DNA of 44,862 nucleotides from a virus, in the IMG/VR virus record IMGVR_UViG_3300035681_000038, positions 1-44,862 of that record. One strand, given 5' to 3'. Shown here one piece after another: positions 7,296 through 15,040 of the stretch. Numbering within the stretch: position 1 is the first letter of the stretch; each line of letters begins with the position of its first letter. The translations under genes and the position numbers were made by a program. Below the pieces are notes generated by a model. It was not told where the DNA came from, searched no databases, and saw nothing but the letters and a program-made list of their open reading frames with translations.

Positions 7296-7982
7296 TTACC
7301 AAGTAACAGTTACCATTCCTGCACCACCGGTTCCCTCGGTTTTGACAGGAGTACTGCTTTCTCCGGAGTATCCGCCGCCACCACCGCCGCCCGGCAAATC
7401 ACCATCGGTTGCGGTGATGAGTCTTGAACATGGACCTGCATCGTAATATGCAGCATTTCCACCGTTTCCGCCGCCCGCTGCTGCTCCAGATGCACCAAGA
7501 GATCCGGTTGGAGAGTGACCAAATTGGGAGAAAGATGCACCCGTGTCCAATCCATCTCCTGCGGCGATTCCATTTCCTAGCCCGCCAGCCGCTGATCCGC
7601 CGCCAGCAGCGCCATAATTTCCATATGCGCCCAAGAATGTTCCTCCTGTTCCTCCTGTGTATTTTGTACTTCCGGTGTTAAATGCCGTTTGACCGGTAAT
7701 TGTTCCGTCGGATCTTCCTCCAGCAGCCTGAAGACGAATTACGCTGGCAGATATAAAATTGGATACTCCACCATTTCCAAGACCATCGGAGTTTGGTACA
7801 CCGACATTTATTGTGTACGATCCAGATGGAACCGTAAACGCTATTGTTGCATAAGAAGCACCGGATCCCCCAGTACCGTTAGTATTTCCGTTTCCACCGG
7901 CTCCCCAGCACGAAGCAGTAACGTTTCTCAGAGATTCTGTGACGGCTAATGTTCCGGATGTATAGTATGTTGTTGTAGGCAT
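7296..7982 (-). CDS. Glycine-rich tail-fibre/adhesin-like protein, 228 aa
   Basis: The N-terminus is short and beta-rich (TTTYYTSGTLAVTESLRN). After it the protein is largely Gly-rich blocks (GAGGNGNTNGTGGSG, then GGGGGGGYSGES), ending GTGGAGMVTVTW. This is the glycine-rich domain seen in phage fibre tips such as T4 gp38-type adhesins, where packed polyglycine helices present receptor-binding loops. There is no signal peptide. It precedes a bidirectional terminator. Assignment as a receptor-binding or fibre protein is by composition and fold type. Confidence 0.65.
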   Translation of the reverse strand: MPTTTYYTSGTLAVTESLRNVTASCWGAGGNGNTNGTGGSGASYATIAFTVPSGSYTINVGVPNSDGLGNGGVSNFISASVIRLQAAGGRSDGTITGQTAFNTGSTKYTGGTGGTFLGAYGNYGAAGGGSAAGGLGNGIAAGDGLDTGASFSQFGHSPTGSLGASGAAAGGGNGGNAAYYDAGPCSRLITATDGDLPGGGGGGGYSGESSTPVKTEGTGGAGMVTVTW

Positions 7983-8069
7983 AATTTATGATATGATTAT
8001 TGTTCAGTTATAATTATAATATAGTTTCAATAAAACTTAACTTTTGTCGTATATACGAAATATTCTACT

Positions 8070-8477
8070 TTATGGTAAGTTTTTGTCTGAAATATCTAAC
8101 GGAGTTGGCGTGACTTCTGGGGATGGAGGTGGGTTTGCCCACGGAGGAGGTAAATACGCAATTGGAGGATTTATCATGTTTTCTATTTGCTGATTAATAT
8201 CCGCTTGCATCTGACTTAACTTATCTGGCCCTATAGATTCTTCGACCCACTCTTGAACCATAGCTTCTGTGAGTTGTTCGTATGGTATAAATGGACGACT
8301 GCCGGAAACGAATGGAGCAATTGTTTGTGCACCGAATGTTTGGTGGCTATAGCTACTAGATACAACCTCTCGTGTTCCAGTATAGTACCAATGTACTACA
8401 TATACAACGTTTTCTAATCCATTTTGTTGTGTATATGTTTGCAGTGTAGGAAATGTCCAAGCGTATGTGGTTGCCAT
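8070..8477 (-). CDS. Phage structural-region protein, 135 aa (DUF7936-like)
   Basis: Starts ATTYAWTFPTLQTYTQQNGLENVVYVVHW (two strands joined here), then YYTGTREV. The pattern xAYxWxF...LxxVVxxVHWxYxG is common in small proteins near phage tail and neck genes. The C-terminus is proline-rich (PPPWANPPPSPEVTPTPLD). The function is unknown, but a virion-associated role is likely from the neighbours. There is no Shine-Dalgarno sequence. Confidence 0.65.
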   Translation of the reverse strand: MATTYAWTFPTLQTYTQQNGLENVVYVVHWYYTGTREVVSSSYSHQTFGAQTIAPFVSGSRPFIPYEQLTEAMVQEWVEESIGPDKLSQMQADINQQIENMINPPIAYLPPPWANPPPSPEVTPTPLDISDKNLP

Positions 8478-8507
8478 AAGTTTAATTTTTTAAGTTTTAT
8501 ATAATAA

Positions 8508-9362
8508 CTAAAACTTCTTATTTCTAAAGCGTTTTGCTGCTTGTCCCTGAAACTTTCTTATGTCTGTTCCTGCGTTCGTTTTTAGGAACTCTATGATCTT
8601 TTTCAATACTTGCATAAGCATTTTGACATCTTCTTTGGCATCGTGCCATCCATCAATCTTTACTCCAAGTGCTTGACCTAACTTACCAAGGCTTGAGCTA
8701 TAGCTTTTGTATTTTGTTTTAGCGAGCAGTCCATCAAGCACTTGTTTGGCTTCTGGATTTGTTTCTAATGCTTGTAATGCTGGGATGAAGAAGAATCTGG
8801 ATATATTCACTGTATCCAACACAGGATATCTCTTCATTGGCGGCAAGCCGTGTAGTTTTCTTCTCGCCGCAATAACTTTCATATCAAATGTAGCGTTGTG
8901 TGCTAGTATCACAACATTCTGATATCTATCTAAAAACTTCTCAAACTCAATTAGTGCTTCTTTTTCATCAAGCTTTTCTGCGTTTGGTACATCATAGCCA
9001 GTCATCTTTAGTGCGTCTCGTGGATGTAGATCTGGCTTACCATACTTCTTTTCTCTGCGTGCCATTTCTTTACCAAGATGTTTTGCTTCAGCACTATTTG
9101 GATCATTCAATGCGTTGTTCAATGCAGGTCCAATGTTTATCTTTTTGCTAAACTCGCCGATTTCATTAAATGTTGAACCATCATATACCATAGCAGCAAT
9201 ATGTGTTACTTGAATATATGATGTGTTTGGTTCTAAGCCAACGGTTTCTGTGTCAAACAATACTATTGTTTTACCGTCAAACTGCAAAAACTTTTCTAAT
9301 ACTTCACGTATATTGAAGGAATATAGCTTGGCTTCTTTTAGTATGTCTTTGAGTTTGATCAT
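8508..9362 (-). CDS. DnaQ-like 3'-5' exonuclease, 284 aa, with candidate capsid-targeting N-terminus
   Basis: Exo motifs: IVLFDTETVGLEP (Exo I, DxE), LAHNATFDMKVI (Exo II) and HDAKEDVKML (Exo III, HxAxxD), the DEDDh type. The ATG at 9362 (MIKLKDILKEAKLYSF) is preferred to the longer hydrophobic frame. Its first 11 residues end in LKE-A, which resembles the T4 capsid-targeting sequence cut by the prohead protease (L/I-x-E). The enzyme may be carried in the virion. Length is normal for phage DnaQ-type proteins. Confidence 0.85.
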   Translation of the reverse strand: MIKLKDILKEAKLYSFNIREVLEKFLQFDGKTIVLFDTETVGLEPNTSYIQVTHIAAMVYDGSTFNEIGEFSKKINIGPALNNALNDPNSAEAKHLGKEMARREKKYGKPDLHPRDALKMTGYDVPNAEKLDEKEALIEFEKFLDRYQNVVILAHNATFDMKVIAARRKLHGLPPMKRYPVLDTVNISRFFFIPALQALETNPEAKQVLDGLLAKTKYKSYSSSLGKLGQALGVKIDGWHDAKEDVKMLMQVLKKIIEFLKTNAGTDIRKFQGQAAKRFRNKKF

Positions 9363-9388
9363 ATCTATAAATATAAAGATATAAAAAA

Positions 9389-9412
9389 AGAGGGTGGAGA
9401 AATCCACCCTCT
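9389..9412 (-). terminator. Intrinsic terminator
   Basis: Perfect 10-bp stem AGAGGGTGGA/TCCACCCTCT with a 4-nt loop and a T-run on the minus strand. It closes the unit that includes the 23-aa membrane peptide. Confidence 0.92.
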
Positions 9413-9434
9413 ACTGGTTTTCTTTTTTATTGGC

Positions 9435-9506
9435 TTATTTTGAGTAATCTTGGTCGAAAATAATGACCAAGCCCAAAACTGCCCAACATACAACGGCTGC
9501 TACCAT
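9435..9506 (-). CDS. Tiny membrane peptide, 23 aa
   Basis: A strong Shine-Dalgarno sequence, TAGGAGAA, lies 8 nt before the ATG at 9504-9506. The product starts MVAAVVCWAVLGLVIIFD and is a single hydrophobic segment ending in a short charged tail (QDYSK). It lies alone between a structured leader (9528-9554) and a strong terminator (9389-9412), which argues for real expression. Function unknown; such peptides often modulate a membrane complex. Confidence 0.6.
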   Translation of the reverse strand: MVAAVVCWAVLGLVIIFDQDYSK

Positions 9507-9527
9507 GATATGTTTCTCCTATCTTAG

Positions 9528-9554
9528 AGCCACAGACCCATAGGTTTGGTGGCT
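9528..9554 (-). promoter_or_regulatory. Hairpin leader ahead of the 23-aa membrane peptide
   Basis: On the minus strand AGCCAC-CA-AACC-TAT-GGGT-CT-GTGGCT forms a stem with a symmetric 2x2 internal loop. It ends about 13 nt before the Shine-Dalgarno sequence. No known riboswitch class fits; it could be a regulatory or stabilising hairpin. Confidence 0.4.
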
Positions 9555-9633
9555 GTTATAACTGAGCATATAACTATATACCCGATATTATAATAAATCG
9601 CTAAAATAGCAAGTATATTTTACTTTTTATAAA

Positions 9634-11133
9634 CTAACCTATGACTGAAAGCTTGAGGTTTCGTATCAACACATCATTCTTGAAGTTTACAAGTTTGAGT
9701 TGAAGTTCGAACTTATCGCCGTTTGGTATAACTTCTTTCATCTTTCCAAGATGTCCAACAGTCATAGTAAATGAGTGTGTAATGGTTTTGTTTGTTGTAC
9801 TCGGATCTCCATCCATTATCTTTACTCGACCAATATACTTTCCATTTACATATGCTTTGATGGCACATTTTCCAACGTGAAATACTGGTCCTGTTTCTAT
9901 TTCCAATAATGATGTTCCGCCGTCTATTGCCTTACTAATCAAATCTTTTAACGTATTTTGCGGGCGAACATACAAAGATAACCCTTCACGTACTGTAGCA
10001 TATTGATTTATTGGAGCAGATACACTGGCGTAGTTTGTTGATACGCTTGTGGGAACAGTCAAATTATTATCGGATGGTACAGCATATGATACTGTGTTCA
10101 TCTTTGTCATAATATCTTTGATTGTTACAGTAACAGGAGAACCATCAATGTCTGGGAATGTATATACTTGTTGACCCCACGGACCATCAAGATCTGGCAT
10201 TGGATTTCTGTATAGTGAGAATATGCGATCTATATTTCCGTGATGCATAAAGAATATAGGATCATTTGCCGCATATCTTAGAGTTCCCATATTACGATTC
10301 TTACCATAACGAGTACCTACCCAATCGTGGCCATCATTGTGTGGTCCAGATTCCACCAACCCTTGGCCAGTTGCTCTATCTGTAACAGGCTTCCCGCCAA
10401 ATTGTTCCCAAGGGGTTGTAAGAACAAGATTGATATATTCTGGACTCATATAGTTTTTGCACTCTTGAACGTGAGCTTTTGAATCTTGTGAAACTTCGTT
10501 GTTTGGATCCATTTTGCTCTTTTGTATTGTTGGTCCACGATTTCCGTCAAACAATGCAATGTTGTCAAATCCAAGATTATCGGCGTTTACCATATTCTCT
10601 TGAGTAAGATCATATCCAAACAGCGGACTCGCCAAACCTCTTGCTTCACGTTCTTTTGTGTTTGGTATTTCTTGATGTGCACACCAATCCCAGAATGGAT
10701 ATGCAAAGGGTACACCGTTGTATCCCAACTTATCCAAACAGTTTGCGAGTATTCTTTCTAAGAAGAAAATATAGCCACGATGCCAAGGTAGAAAATGCCA
10801 ACCCCAATGTACTTGAGGGTTTGCTGCATCCGAAGCTGTGCAGTGTTTCATATGAATATTTGCATATGATTCCCATTGGGTAGGTGTTCCCATAGGAAGA
10901 GTATTTCGCATATAGTCAACTGCTTTACACAGCGTTCTTACTTCTTCGTCGGTAAGATCATAAAAGCTTTTGCGAACTCTGTTTGGTTCTTTTCCAAATA
11001 CAAAAGGTTTTGCGTTTGGATCACACAGTTCAACGGGCTTATTTATTCCACCCGGTTGAGCCGAATTCAATGTAGCTACACTGGTCAACCCGATGGCACC
11101 AGTACCAATAAATTTTCTTCTTGATATTTTCAT
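9634..11133 (-). CDS. Tat-exported tyrosinase/polyphenol oxidase, 499 aa
   Basis: Type-3 copper oxidase that hydroxylates phenols and/or oxidises catechols. A twin-arginine signal opens the protein (SRRKFIGTGAIGL, about residues 4-16). The CuA site is H94-x3-C98 (the Cys that forms the thioether in plant enzymes), QVH109 and WH118R. The CuB site is GPHNDGHDWVG plus NDPIFFMHHGNIDRI. The C-terminal region (about 370-499) is a beta domain like the capping domain of plant-type polyphenol oxidases. Tat export would send it folded to the periplasm or surface. Phage-encoded tyrosinase is very unusual; the substrate is unknown. Confidence 0.92.
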   Translation of the reverse strand: MKISRRKFIGTGAIGLTSVATLNSAQPGGINKPVELCDPNAKPFVFGKEPNRVRKSFYDLTDEEVRTLCKAVDYMRNTLPMGTPTQWESYANIHMKHCTASDAANPQVHWGWHFLPWHRGYIFFLERILANCLDKLGYNGVPFAYPFWDWCAHQEIPNTKEREARGLASPLFGYDLTQENMVNADNLGFDNIALFDGNRGPTIQKSKMDPNNEVSQDSKAHVQECKNYMSPEYINLVLTTPWEQFGGKPVTDRATGQGLVESGPHNDGHDWVGTRYGKNRNMGTLRYAANDPIFFMHHGNIDRIFSLYRNPMPDLDGPWGQQVYTFPDIDGSPVTVTIKDIMTKMNTVSYAVPSDNNLTVPTSVSTNYASVSAPINQYATVREGLSLYVRPQNTLKDLISKAIDGGTSLLEIETGPVFHVGKCAIKAYVNGKYIGRVKIMDGDPSTTNKTITHSFTMTVGHLGKMKEVIPNGDKFELQLKLVNFKNDVLIRNLKLSVIG

Positions 11134-11170
11134 AACCTATATAACTATAACTATAAAAAATAACAAAATA

Positions 11171-11779
11171 TCATCTAACTACTAAACTTGTAGTTTCACT
11201 TTTTACAAGTCCAGCAGTATTGCGTGCTTCTACTTTATAGTTTCCTGAATCAGCAGTTGTAATATTGGCTAGTTTTAGGCTTGCATTTGTTTTTCCCGCT
11301 AAAACTACATTATTTTTATACCAAGTAAATCTCAACGGTCCAGTTGCAGCAGCATCAACATTTGCTTTTATAGTAATATCATCGCCAACATATGCATCTG
11401 CTTGCAAACTATATAAATCACCTTCAAGCAACCAAAAGTTTCTGCTTATTCTGGTTAGTTTCCATTGCGAACCCATTTTTCGCGTTCTAAAAGCATCATC
11501 CGATTGTAGTATAATAACACCGTTTTCTCCAACAATATTTATTGTACCATCCGATAATGCTGTGCCATATATTTCTGTGCCTGTGCCAAATACATTAGTT
11601 CTTTCAAATGGCACAACAAATCTAACCGTTGAGTTATTTGGCGTCTGCATCGCAATCAAATAACCAGAATCTCTGTTTGTTATTTTATATTCGGTGCTTG
11701 TGCTTATGGTTTTTACATCCAAAGCATATGATGTAAGAGCAACTGTCAAGAATGTCAGTAATAGAAATATCTTTTTCAT
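11171..11779 (-). CDS. Secreted Ig-like domain protein, 202 aa
   Basis: The signal peptide spans about residues 1-19 (KKIFLLLTFLTVALTSYA). A beta-rich N-terminal domain of unknown type follows. The C-terminal Ig-like domain (about 122-202) shows FTWYKNNVVLAG, then LKLANITTADSGNYKVEARN, the usual W and DxGxYxxxAxN core. Proteins of this style are common in Verrucomicrobia-like surface proteins and in phage decoration proteins. It lies 37 bp from the tyrosinase gene and is possibly co-transcribed. Adhesion is the likely role, inferred. Confidence 0.75.
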   Translation of the reverse strand: MKKIFLLLTFLTVALTSYALDVKTISTSTEYKITNRDSGYLIAMQTPNNSTVRFVVPFERTNVFGTGTEIYGTALSDGTINIVGENGVIILQSDDAFRTRKMGSQWKLTRISRNFWLLEGDLYSLQADAYVGDDITIKANVDAAATGPLRFTWYKNNVVLAGKTNASLKLANITTADSGNYKVEARNTAGLVKSETTSLVVR

Positions 11780-11896
11780 ATACCGTATAAATATAATATA
11801 TACGGTATGAAAATATTATAAACCGTTGATTAGTTTCTAATCATACTGATTTTCACGCCACTAATATATGGCGTGAATAATCAAACTTCAAGAATT

Positions 11897-12232
11897 TTAT
11901 CCGCGAATAATTTGGATTCTAACCTGATTAGGAGCAACTGGCGTAACAACAACAATAGCAAGAGGATCGCTATCAGCAGTGCCCCAGTTATTTGTTGCAC
12001 GAAGCTTGTATGTGCCAGCATCTGTTAGAGCAATGGCATTGAATACAAGATTAGCACCAGTAGCAACTTGTACATCATTCTTGAACCACGCAAATGTGAT
12101 TGGAGTTGTGCCCTGTGCTTCACCAGCAAGTGTGATTTTTGTGCCAGTATATTCTGTTGATTGTGTTTGAGCAAACAAACTCGTAGCTGAAACTAACAAC
12201 GCTAAAATGCCTGAGACTAGTAGTTTTTTCAT
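11897..12232 (-). CDS. Secreted single Ig-like domain protein, 111 aa
   Basis: The signal peptide is residues 1-21 (ending LFAQ). One Ig-like domain follows with ITFAWFKNDVQVATG and LTDAGTYKLRATNNWG. It is clearly related to the Ig domain of the next gene downstream (11171-11779). The mature protein is only about 90 residues, so it is a bare Ig module, as in phage capsid decoration or exported adhesive proteins. Its signal peptide suggests export rather than virion assembly. Confidence 0.75.
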   Translation of the reverse strand: MKKLLVSGILALLVSATSLFAQTQSTEYTGTKITLAGEAQGTTPITFAWFKNDVQVATGANLVFNAIALTDAGTYKLRATNNWGTADSDPLAIVVVTPVAPNQVRIQIIRG

Positions 12233-12311
12233 AATTTATGGATTTTATCTTTCAACCATAAATATCTTCGTATATATGAAAAACGTATATATAAAAACTC
12301 ATTGGAAAAAT

Positions 12312-12473
12312 TCACCAGCGATGTATTACACCAGCAATAATAAACATATTGGTGACGATGTAAAAAAGTACAATGAGCGTGCGAACAAATGCAACTTTAT
12401 CTGCTTCACAATTATCTTCACTTGCTTTTTCACCAAGTGATTTTGCCCATATTCTCCAAAATGATTTTAGCAT
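12312..12473 (-). CDS. Small membrane protein typical of T4-like phages, 53 aa
   Basis: Starts MLKSFWRIWAKSLGEKAS, followed by an acidic stretch (EDNCEADK) and one hydrophobic segment (VAFVRTLIVLFYIVTN...), ending IHRW. I recognise this layout (FW-x-W-A-x-x-LG-x-KAS...EAD) from short conserved proteins of T4-like marine phages; function unknown. The ATG lies 8 nt after the encoded CCA of tRNA-Leu(UAA), so the mature message would have almost no leader after tRNA processing. Confidence 0.82.
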   Translation of the reverse strand: MLKSFWRIWAKSLGEKASEDNCEADKVAFVRTLIVLFYIVTNMFIIAGVIHRW

Positions 12474-12480
12474 AAATTAT

Positions 12481-12567
12481 TGGTGGGCATACTCGGACTT
12501 GAACCGAGACTCGCGTTACGCGAAACTCATTTTAAGTGAGTTGTGGCTACCATTACACCATATGCCC
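12481..12567 (-). tRNA. tRNA-Leu (UAA)
   Basis: Class II tRNA with acceptor GGGCATA/TATGCCC, anticodon loop CTTAAAA, a long variable arm (TCGCG...CGCGA), canonical T-loop TTCAAGT and encoded CCA. It directly precedes the 53-aa protein gene. Confidence 0.93.
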
Positions 12568-12577
12568 GTATATTAAA

Positions 12578-13153
12578 TTAAACTCTTCCCTTAGTAAAAC
12601 CTTTTGGTATTGGGTCGCTTTTGGGAACTAACTTACTTATTTTTCCATCAGTAATCCAATGCTTTCCATAAGATGGATTATTTTTTCCATCCACTTTTCC
12701 TTTTCTCGACTCGCTAATTTTTTTCTTGGTTTCTTCTTTGTGCTTTCTTCCTTTCCAACCGTTACCACCGATACTCATTTTATATAAGTGAAGTCTTGCT
12801 CTGTTTTTTTCTGCAAACTCTTCTCTCCACACAGGATCATTTTCTCTTAACCATTTTATTTTTTTTCTCGCGAAATCTATATCTCCGACTCCCCCCAAAC
12901 TAACATTATACGTATCGTCTCTTGCTATAAATTCTTGATCTACAATGTCCGCTTCTTTTTGCCACATTTCTTTTTCGGAAGAACATTCTGTTATTATTTC
13001 TTTCTTAAAGAAATCTCTTCCATATTTTTTAATGGCACGCATAATTAGCACTCCGGAACCAAGATAAGAATCTTCTTTGTTTAGAGTTTTGTGTGCTCCT
13101 ATATAAATTTTATTATTAATCGTGTTGGTAATTTTGTATATGATGTAATGCAT
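12578..13153 (-). CDS. GIY-YIG homing-type endonuclease, 191 aa
   Basis: The N-terminal GIY-YIG module is YIIYKITNTINNKIYIGAHKT with YLGSG and NVSLGG later. NUMOD3-type DNA-binding repeats follow (GRKHKEETKKKISESRKGK, then NPSYGKHWITDGK). The ATG at 13153 is used rather than the upstream TTG. The gene sits between tRNA-Leu genes, a favoured insertion site for free-standing homing nucleases. A boxA-like element (13211-13222) precedes it. Confidence 0.9.
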   Translation of the reverse strand: MHYIIYKITNTINNKIYIGAHKTLNKEDSYLGSGVLIMRAIKKYGRDFFKKEIITECSSEKEMWQKEADIVDQEFIARDDTYNVSLGGVGDIDFARKKIKWLRENDPVWREEFAEKNRARLHLYKMSIGGNGWKGRKHKEETKKKISESRKGKVDGKNNPSYGKHWITDGKISKLVPKSDPIPKGFTKGRV

Positions 13154-13210
13154 ATACAAATAAATATAGTCCAAGTCGGAAAAAACAATGAACTCGGACT
13201 TATTATATGA

Positions 13211-13222
13211 TGTTAAAGAACA
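13211..13222 (-). promoter_or_regulatory. boxA-like antitermination element
   Basis: TGTTCTTTAACA differs at one base from E. coli rRNA boxA (TGCTCTTTAACA). It lies between tRNA-Leu(CAA) and the GIY-YIG gene. Confidence 0.5.
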
Positions 13223-13229
13223 AAGTTAT

Positions 13230-13313
13230 TGGTAGCCAGAGCGGGGATCGAACCCGCAACCCTTTCGGGAGCAGTTTTTGAGACTGCCGTGTATACCATT
13301 CCACCATCTGGCC
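13230..13313 (-). tRNA. tRNA-Leu (CAA)
   Basis: Acceptor GGCCAGA/TCTGGCT, anticodon arm GCAGT-CTCAAAA-ACTGC, long variable arm, T-loop TTCGATC, CCA encoded. Second or third gene of the transcript that begins at about 13503. Confidence 0.93.
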
Positions 13314-13319
13314 AAAAAA

Positions 13320-13396
13320 TGGTAGTCGCGAAGGGACTCGAACCCCTGACCCTCTCGGTGTAAACGAGATGCTCTAACCAACTGAGCTACACGACC
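13320..13396 (-). tRNA. tRNA-Val (UAC)
   Basis: Acceptor GGTCGTG/CGCGACT, D arm GCTC-AGTTGGTTA-GAGC, anticodon loop TTTACAC, T-loop TTCGAGT, CCA encoded. Confidence 0.94.
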
Positions 13397-13402
13397 ATAA
13401 TT

Positions 13403-13491
13403 TGGTGGGCGAGACAGGACTCGAACCTGCACAGAATTTAATCTAATGGCTTCTAAGACCATCGCGTATTAGCCAATTCCGCCACTCGCCC
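13403..13491 (-). tRNA. tRNA-Leu (UAG)
   Basis: Acceptor GGGCGAG/CTCGCCC, anticodon arm ATGGT-CTTAGAA-GCCAT, long variable arm, T-loop TTCGAGT, CCA encoded. First gene after the promoter at 13510-13537. Confidence 0.93.
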
Positions 13492-13493
13492 AA

Positions 13494-13504
13494 TTCAAAG
13501 AACA
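13494..13504 (-). promoter_or_regulatory. boxA-like antitermination element
   Basis: TGTTCTTTGAA at the predicted 5' end of the Leu-Val-Leu tRNA transcript, just before tRNA-Leu(UAG). Confidence 0.6.
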
Positions 13505-13509
13505 CCTAT

Positions 13510-13537
13510 ACTCTACACACTTTATTTATTTCGTCAA
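13510..13537 (-). promoter_or_regulatory. Sigma70-like promoter of the tRNA cluster
   Basis: TTGACG (13532-13537), 16-bp spacer, TAGAGT (13510-13515). The spacer end AAAGTGTG and the -10 box match the promoter at 26928-26955 closely. It overlaps the 3' end of the PEP-CTERM gene. Confidence 0.7.
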
Positions 13538-13870
13538 GAACTTTCTGCGATAAACTGCATATCCCAATCCAATCATTCCTGCAAACAATGCATATGTAGA
13601 CGGTTCAGGTACAGCAGGACCGCAATAATCTTTATCATAACCACCTCCACCGCCATAATATGGACGCTTGTATTTATCGTCATCATCGTCATCATCTTCA
13701 TCGTCATCATCCCAATCATAACTGCTGCTCATACTAATCATCTGCACAGGGTCTGTATATGACGGCTGAAATGTGCTCATAATATCATAATTACCAAAAT
13801 CTACAACAGAGTCATTGGCAAAAATGCCGCTAACAAACATAGTAAAGATAAACAATAGTTTCTTATTCAT
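13526..13870 (-). CDS. PEP-CTERM surface protein, 114 aa
   Basis: The signal peptide is residues 1-18 (ending GIFA). A very acidic run (DWDDDDEDDDDDDDKYK, about 52-68) and a Gly patch follow. The C-terminal sorting signal is VPEPSTYALFAGMIGLGYAV followed by YRRK: the PEP box, a membrane span and a basic tail. In bacteria this tripartite signal is cut by exosortase and the protein is delivered to the surface or extracellular matrix. A phage gene with it implies a host that has exosortase. The aspartate run might bind calcium; that is a guess. Confidence 0.88.
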   Translation of the reverse strand: MNKKLLFIFTMFVSGIFANDSVVDFGNYDIMSTFQPSYTDPVQMISMSSSYDWDDDDEDDDDDDDKYKRPYYGGGGGYDKDYCGPAVPEPSTYALFAGMIGLGYAVYRRKFLTK

Positions 13871-13936
13871 ATGCTATAACTATACAGGTTTTTATGCTAT
13901 ACTCAAGCATAAAATCTATAATAAGTAATAATACGG

Positions 13937-14383
13937 TTATATCTTATAATCTTCGTGCTGTATGCTTTTTAGATTATTGTATATGTAATGTACCCAATAA
14001 TCAAGTTCGTGTGATTCATCTACTTTCAGATGATAATCAGTTGGTTGTGTAAATAACTTTGTTGTATCAGTAAAATCTCTAACTGGTTTTCTTGCCATTA
14101 ATATTACATAAGCATCTTTGGCGCCAAATGCCTCTCGTGCTGCTGCCGTAGGGCATACAAAATCTGCTATGGCATATACACCTGTTCTATTTACTATATC
14201 ACATAATACTCCCATTCTTCTGGCGTGTTCTATTCTATCAGCTACATCAAACGTAAGGTCTTTATTTATTTTAGTTCTTATTTCGTCGGCGTTGAAATGA
14301 ACAGCGTTCAATATTTTTGATAACGCAGTAGATAATGTTGTTTTACCCGAACCAGGCAAACCCATAACAAGTATCTTTTTCAT
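13937..14383 (-). CDS. P-loop kinase, adenylylsulfate-kinase-like, 148 aa
   Basis: Walker A is GLPGSGKTTL at residues 8-17. VHFNADEIRTKIN follows, then ARRMGVLCDIVNRTGVYAIADF and CPTAAAREAFGA, the layout of CysC-like small kinases with a lid region ending the protein. In phages, members of this group are annotated as adenylylsulfate or zeta/PNK-like kinases and the true substrate is seldom known. It lacks the phosphatase domain of T4 Pnkp. RNA 5'-kinase activity would complete the RNA-repair set here but is only a possibility. Confidence 0.75.
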   Translation of the reverse strand: MKKILVMGLPGSGKTTLSTALSKILNAVHFNADEIRTKINKDLTFDVADRIEHARRMGVLCDIVNRTGVYAIADFVCPTAAAREAFGAKDAYVILMARKPVRDFTDTTKLFTQPTDYHLKVDESHELDYWVHYIYNNLKSIQHEDYKI

Positions 14384-14439
14384 AACTACGGTTAGTGTTA
14401 ATATTTATGTAAATTTTTACAGATTAAAAAACCAGTTCA

Positions 14440-14952
14440 TCAAACTTTACAATTTGTAAACAATTTTTTTTCTTTTACGTGCTCAACTGGGCATTCGTAA
14501 AAATATCTTATTCTGTTTTTAAATCTATCTCTTTTTGAAACTTTTTTCCAATATTCGGAAGAGCTTGTAGTTACTATAAGAGCCGTAGTCATAGTGTCAT
14601 TTAATATAACATATGCATACGGTTTTGGATCAGCATTATCGAATGTATGACATACGTCAACTATGATTGTTTTATAAGGAAAATCTTTTAGACCAGAAAA
14701 TTTTAAAGATTTTCTATGTTTTACTTCTATTCTTTTACTTCCATTCAATTCATCAACAATTTCGAGATCTCCGTCGTCTGCATATTCTGCCATTTTCTCT
14801 ACGCTTGGCCTTTCCTTGACTTCGAATATATTTACTTTTTTTCCTAATGAACGAAGCCAATCGGCGACGACTTCTACGGATTTTTTGCTTTCTCTCAAAT
14901 CGGAGATAAAATTGGGATCTTCCTTTTCATACTTGGAAAAACTATATTTCAT
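14440..14952 (-). CDS. PD-(D/E)XK-like nuclease protein, 170 aa
   Basis: The segment DGDLEIVDELNGSKRIEVKHR carries the D...(E/V)xK pattern of the PD-(D/E)XK superfamily (D around 78, IEVK about 15-18 residues later), with a later Lys-rich C-terminus. I moved the start to the ATG at 14952 because the longer frame runs through tRNA-Met. The ATG is 5 nt after the tRNA CCA, so there is no room for a Shine-Dalgarno sequence in the processed message. The nuclease call is tentative. Confidence 0.7.
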   Translation of the reverse strand: MKYSFSKYEKEDPNFISDLRESKKSVEVVADWLRSLGKKVNIFEVKERPSVEKMAEYADDGDLEIVDELNGSKRIEVKHRKSLKFSGLKDFPYKTIIVDVCHTFDNADPKPYAYVILNDTMTTALIVTTSSSEYWKKVSKRDRFKNRIRYFYECPVEHVKEKKLFTNCKV

Positions 14953-14956
14953 ATAA

Positions 14957-15031
14957 TGGTAGTGGGTGCGGCGTTTGAATCCGCTATCTTGGCTTATGAG
15001 ACCAGCATTATACCACATTAATTAACCCACC
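14957..15031 (-). tRNA. tRNA-Met (CAU), elongator type
   Basis: Acceptor GGTGGGT/ACCCACT, D arm ATTA-ATGTGGTA-TAAT, anticodon loop CTCATAA, T-loop TTCAAAC (53:61 mismatch), CCA encoded. The initiator GGG/CCC anticodon-stem pairs are absent, so it is elongator Met or, if lysidine-modified, Ile. Confidence 0.85.
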
Positions 15032-15040
15032 CTAACAATT

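Noticed and set aside
12276-12440. 54-aa plus-strand ORF (MKNVYIKTHW...)
   Set aside because: The minus frame over the same bases encodes a recognisable small T4-like membrane protein with natural position after tRNA-Leu.
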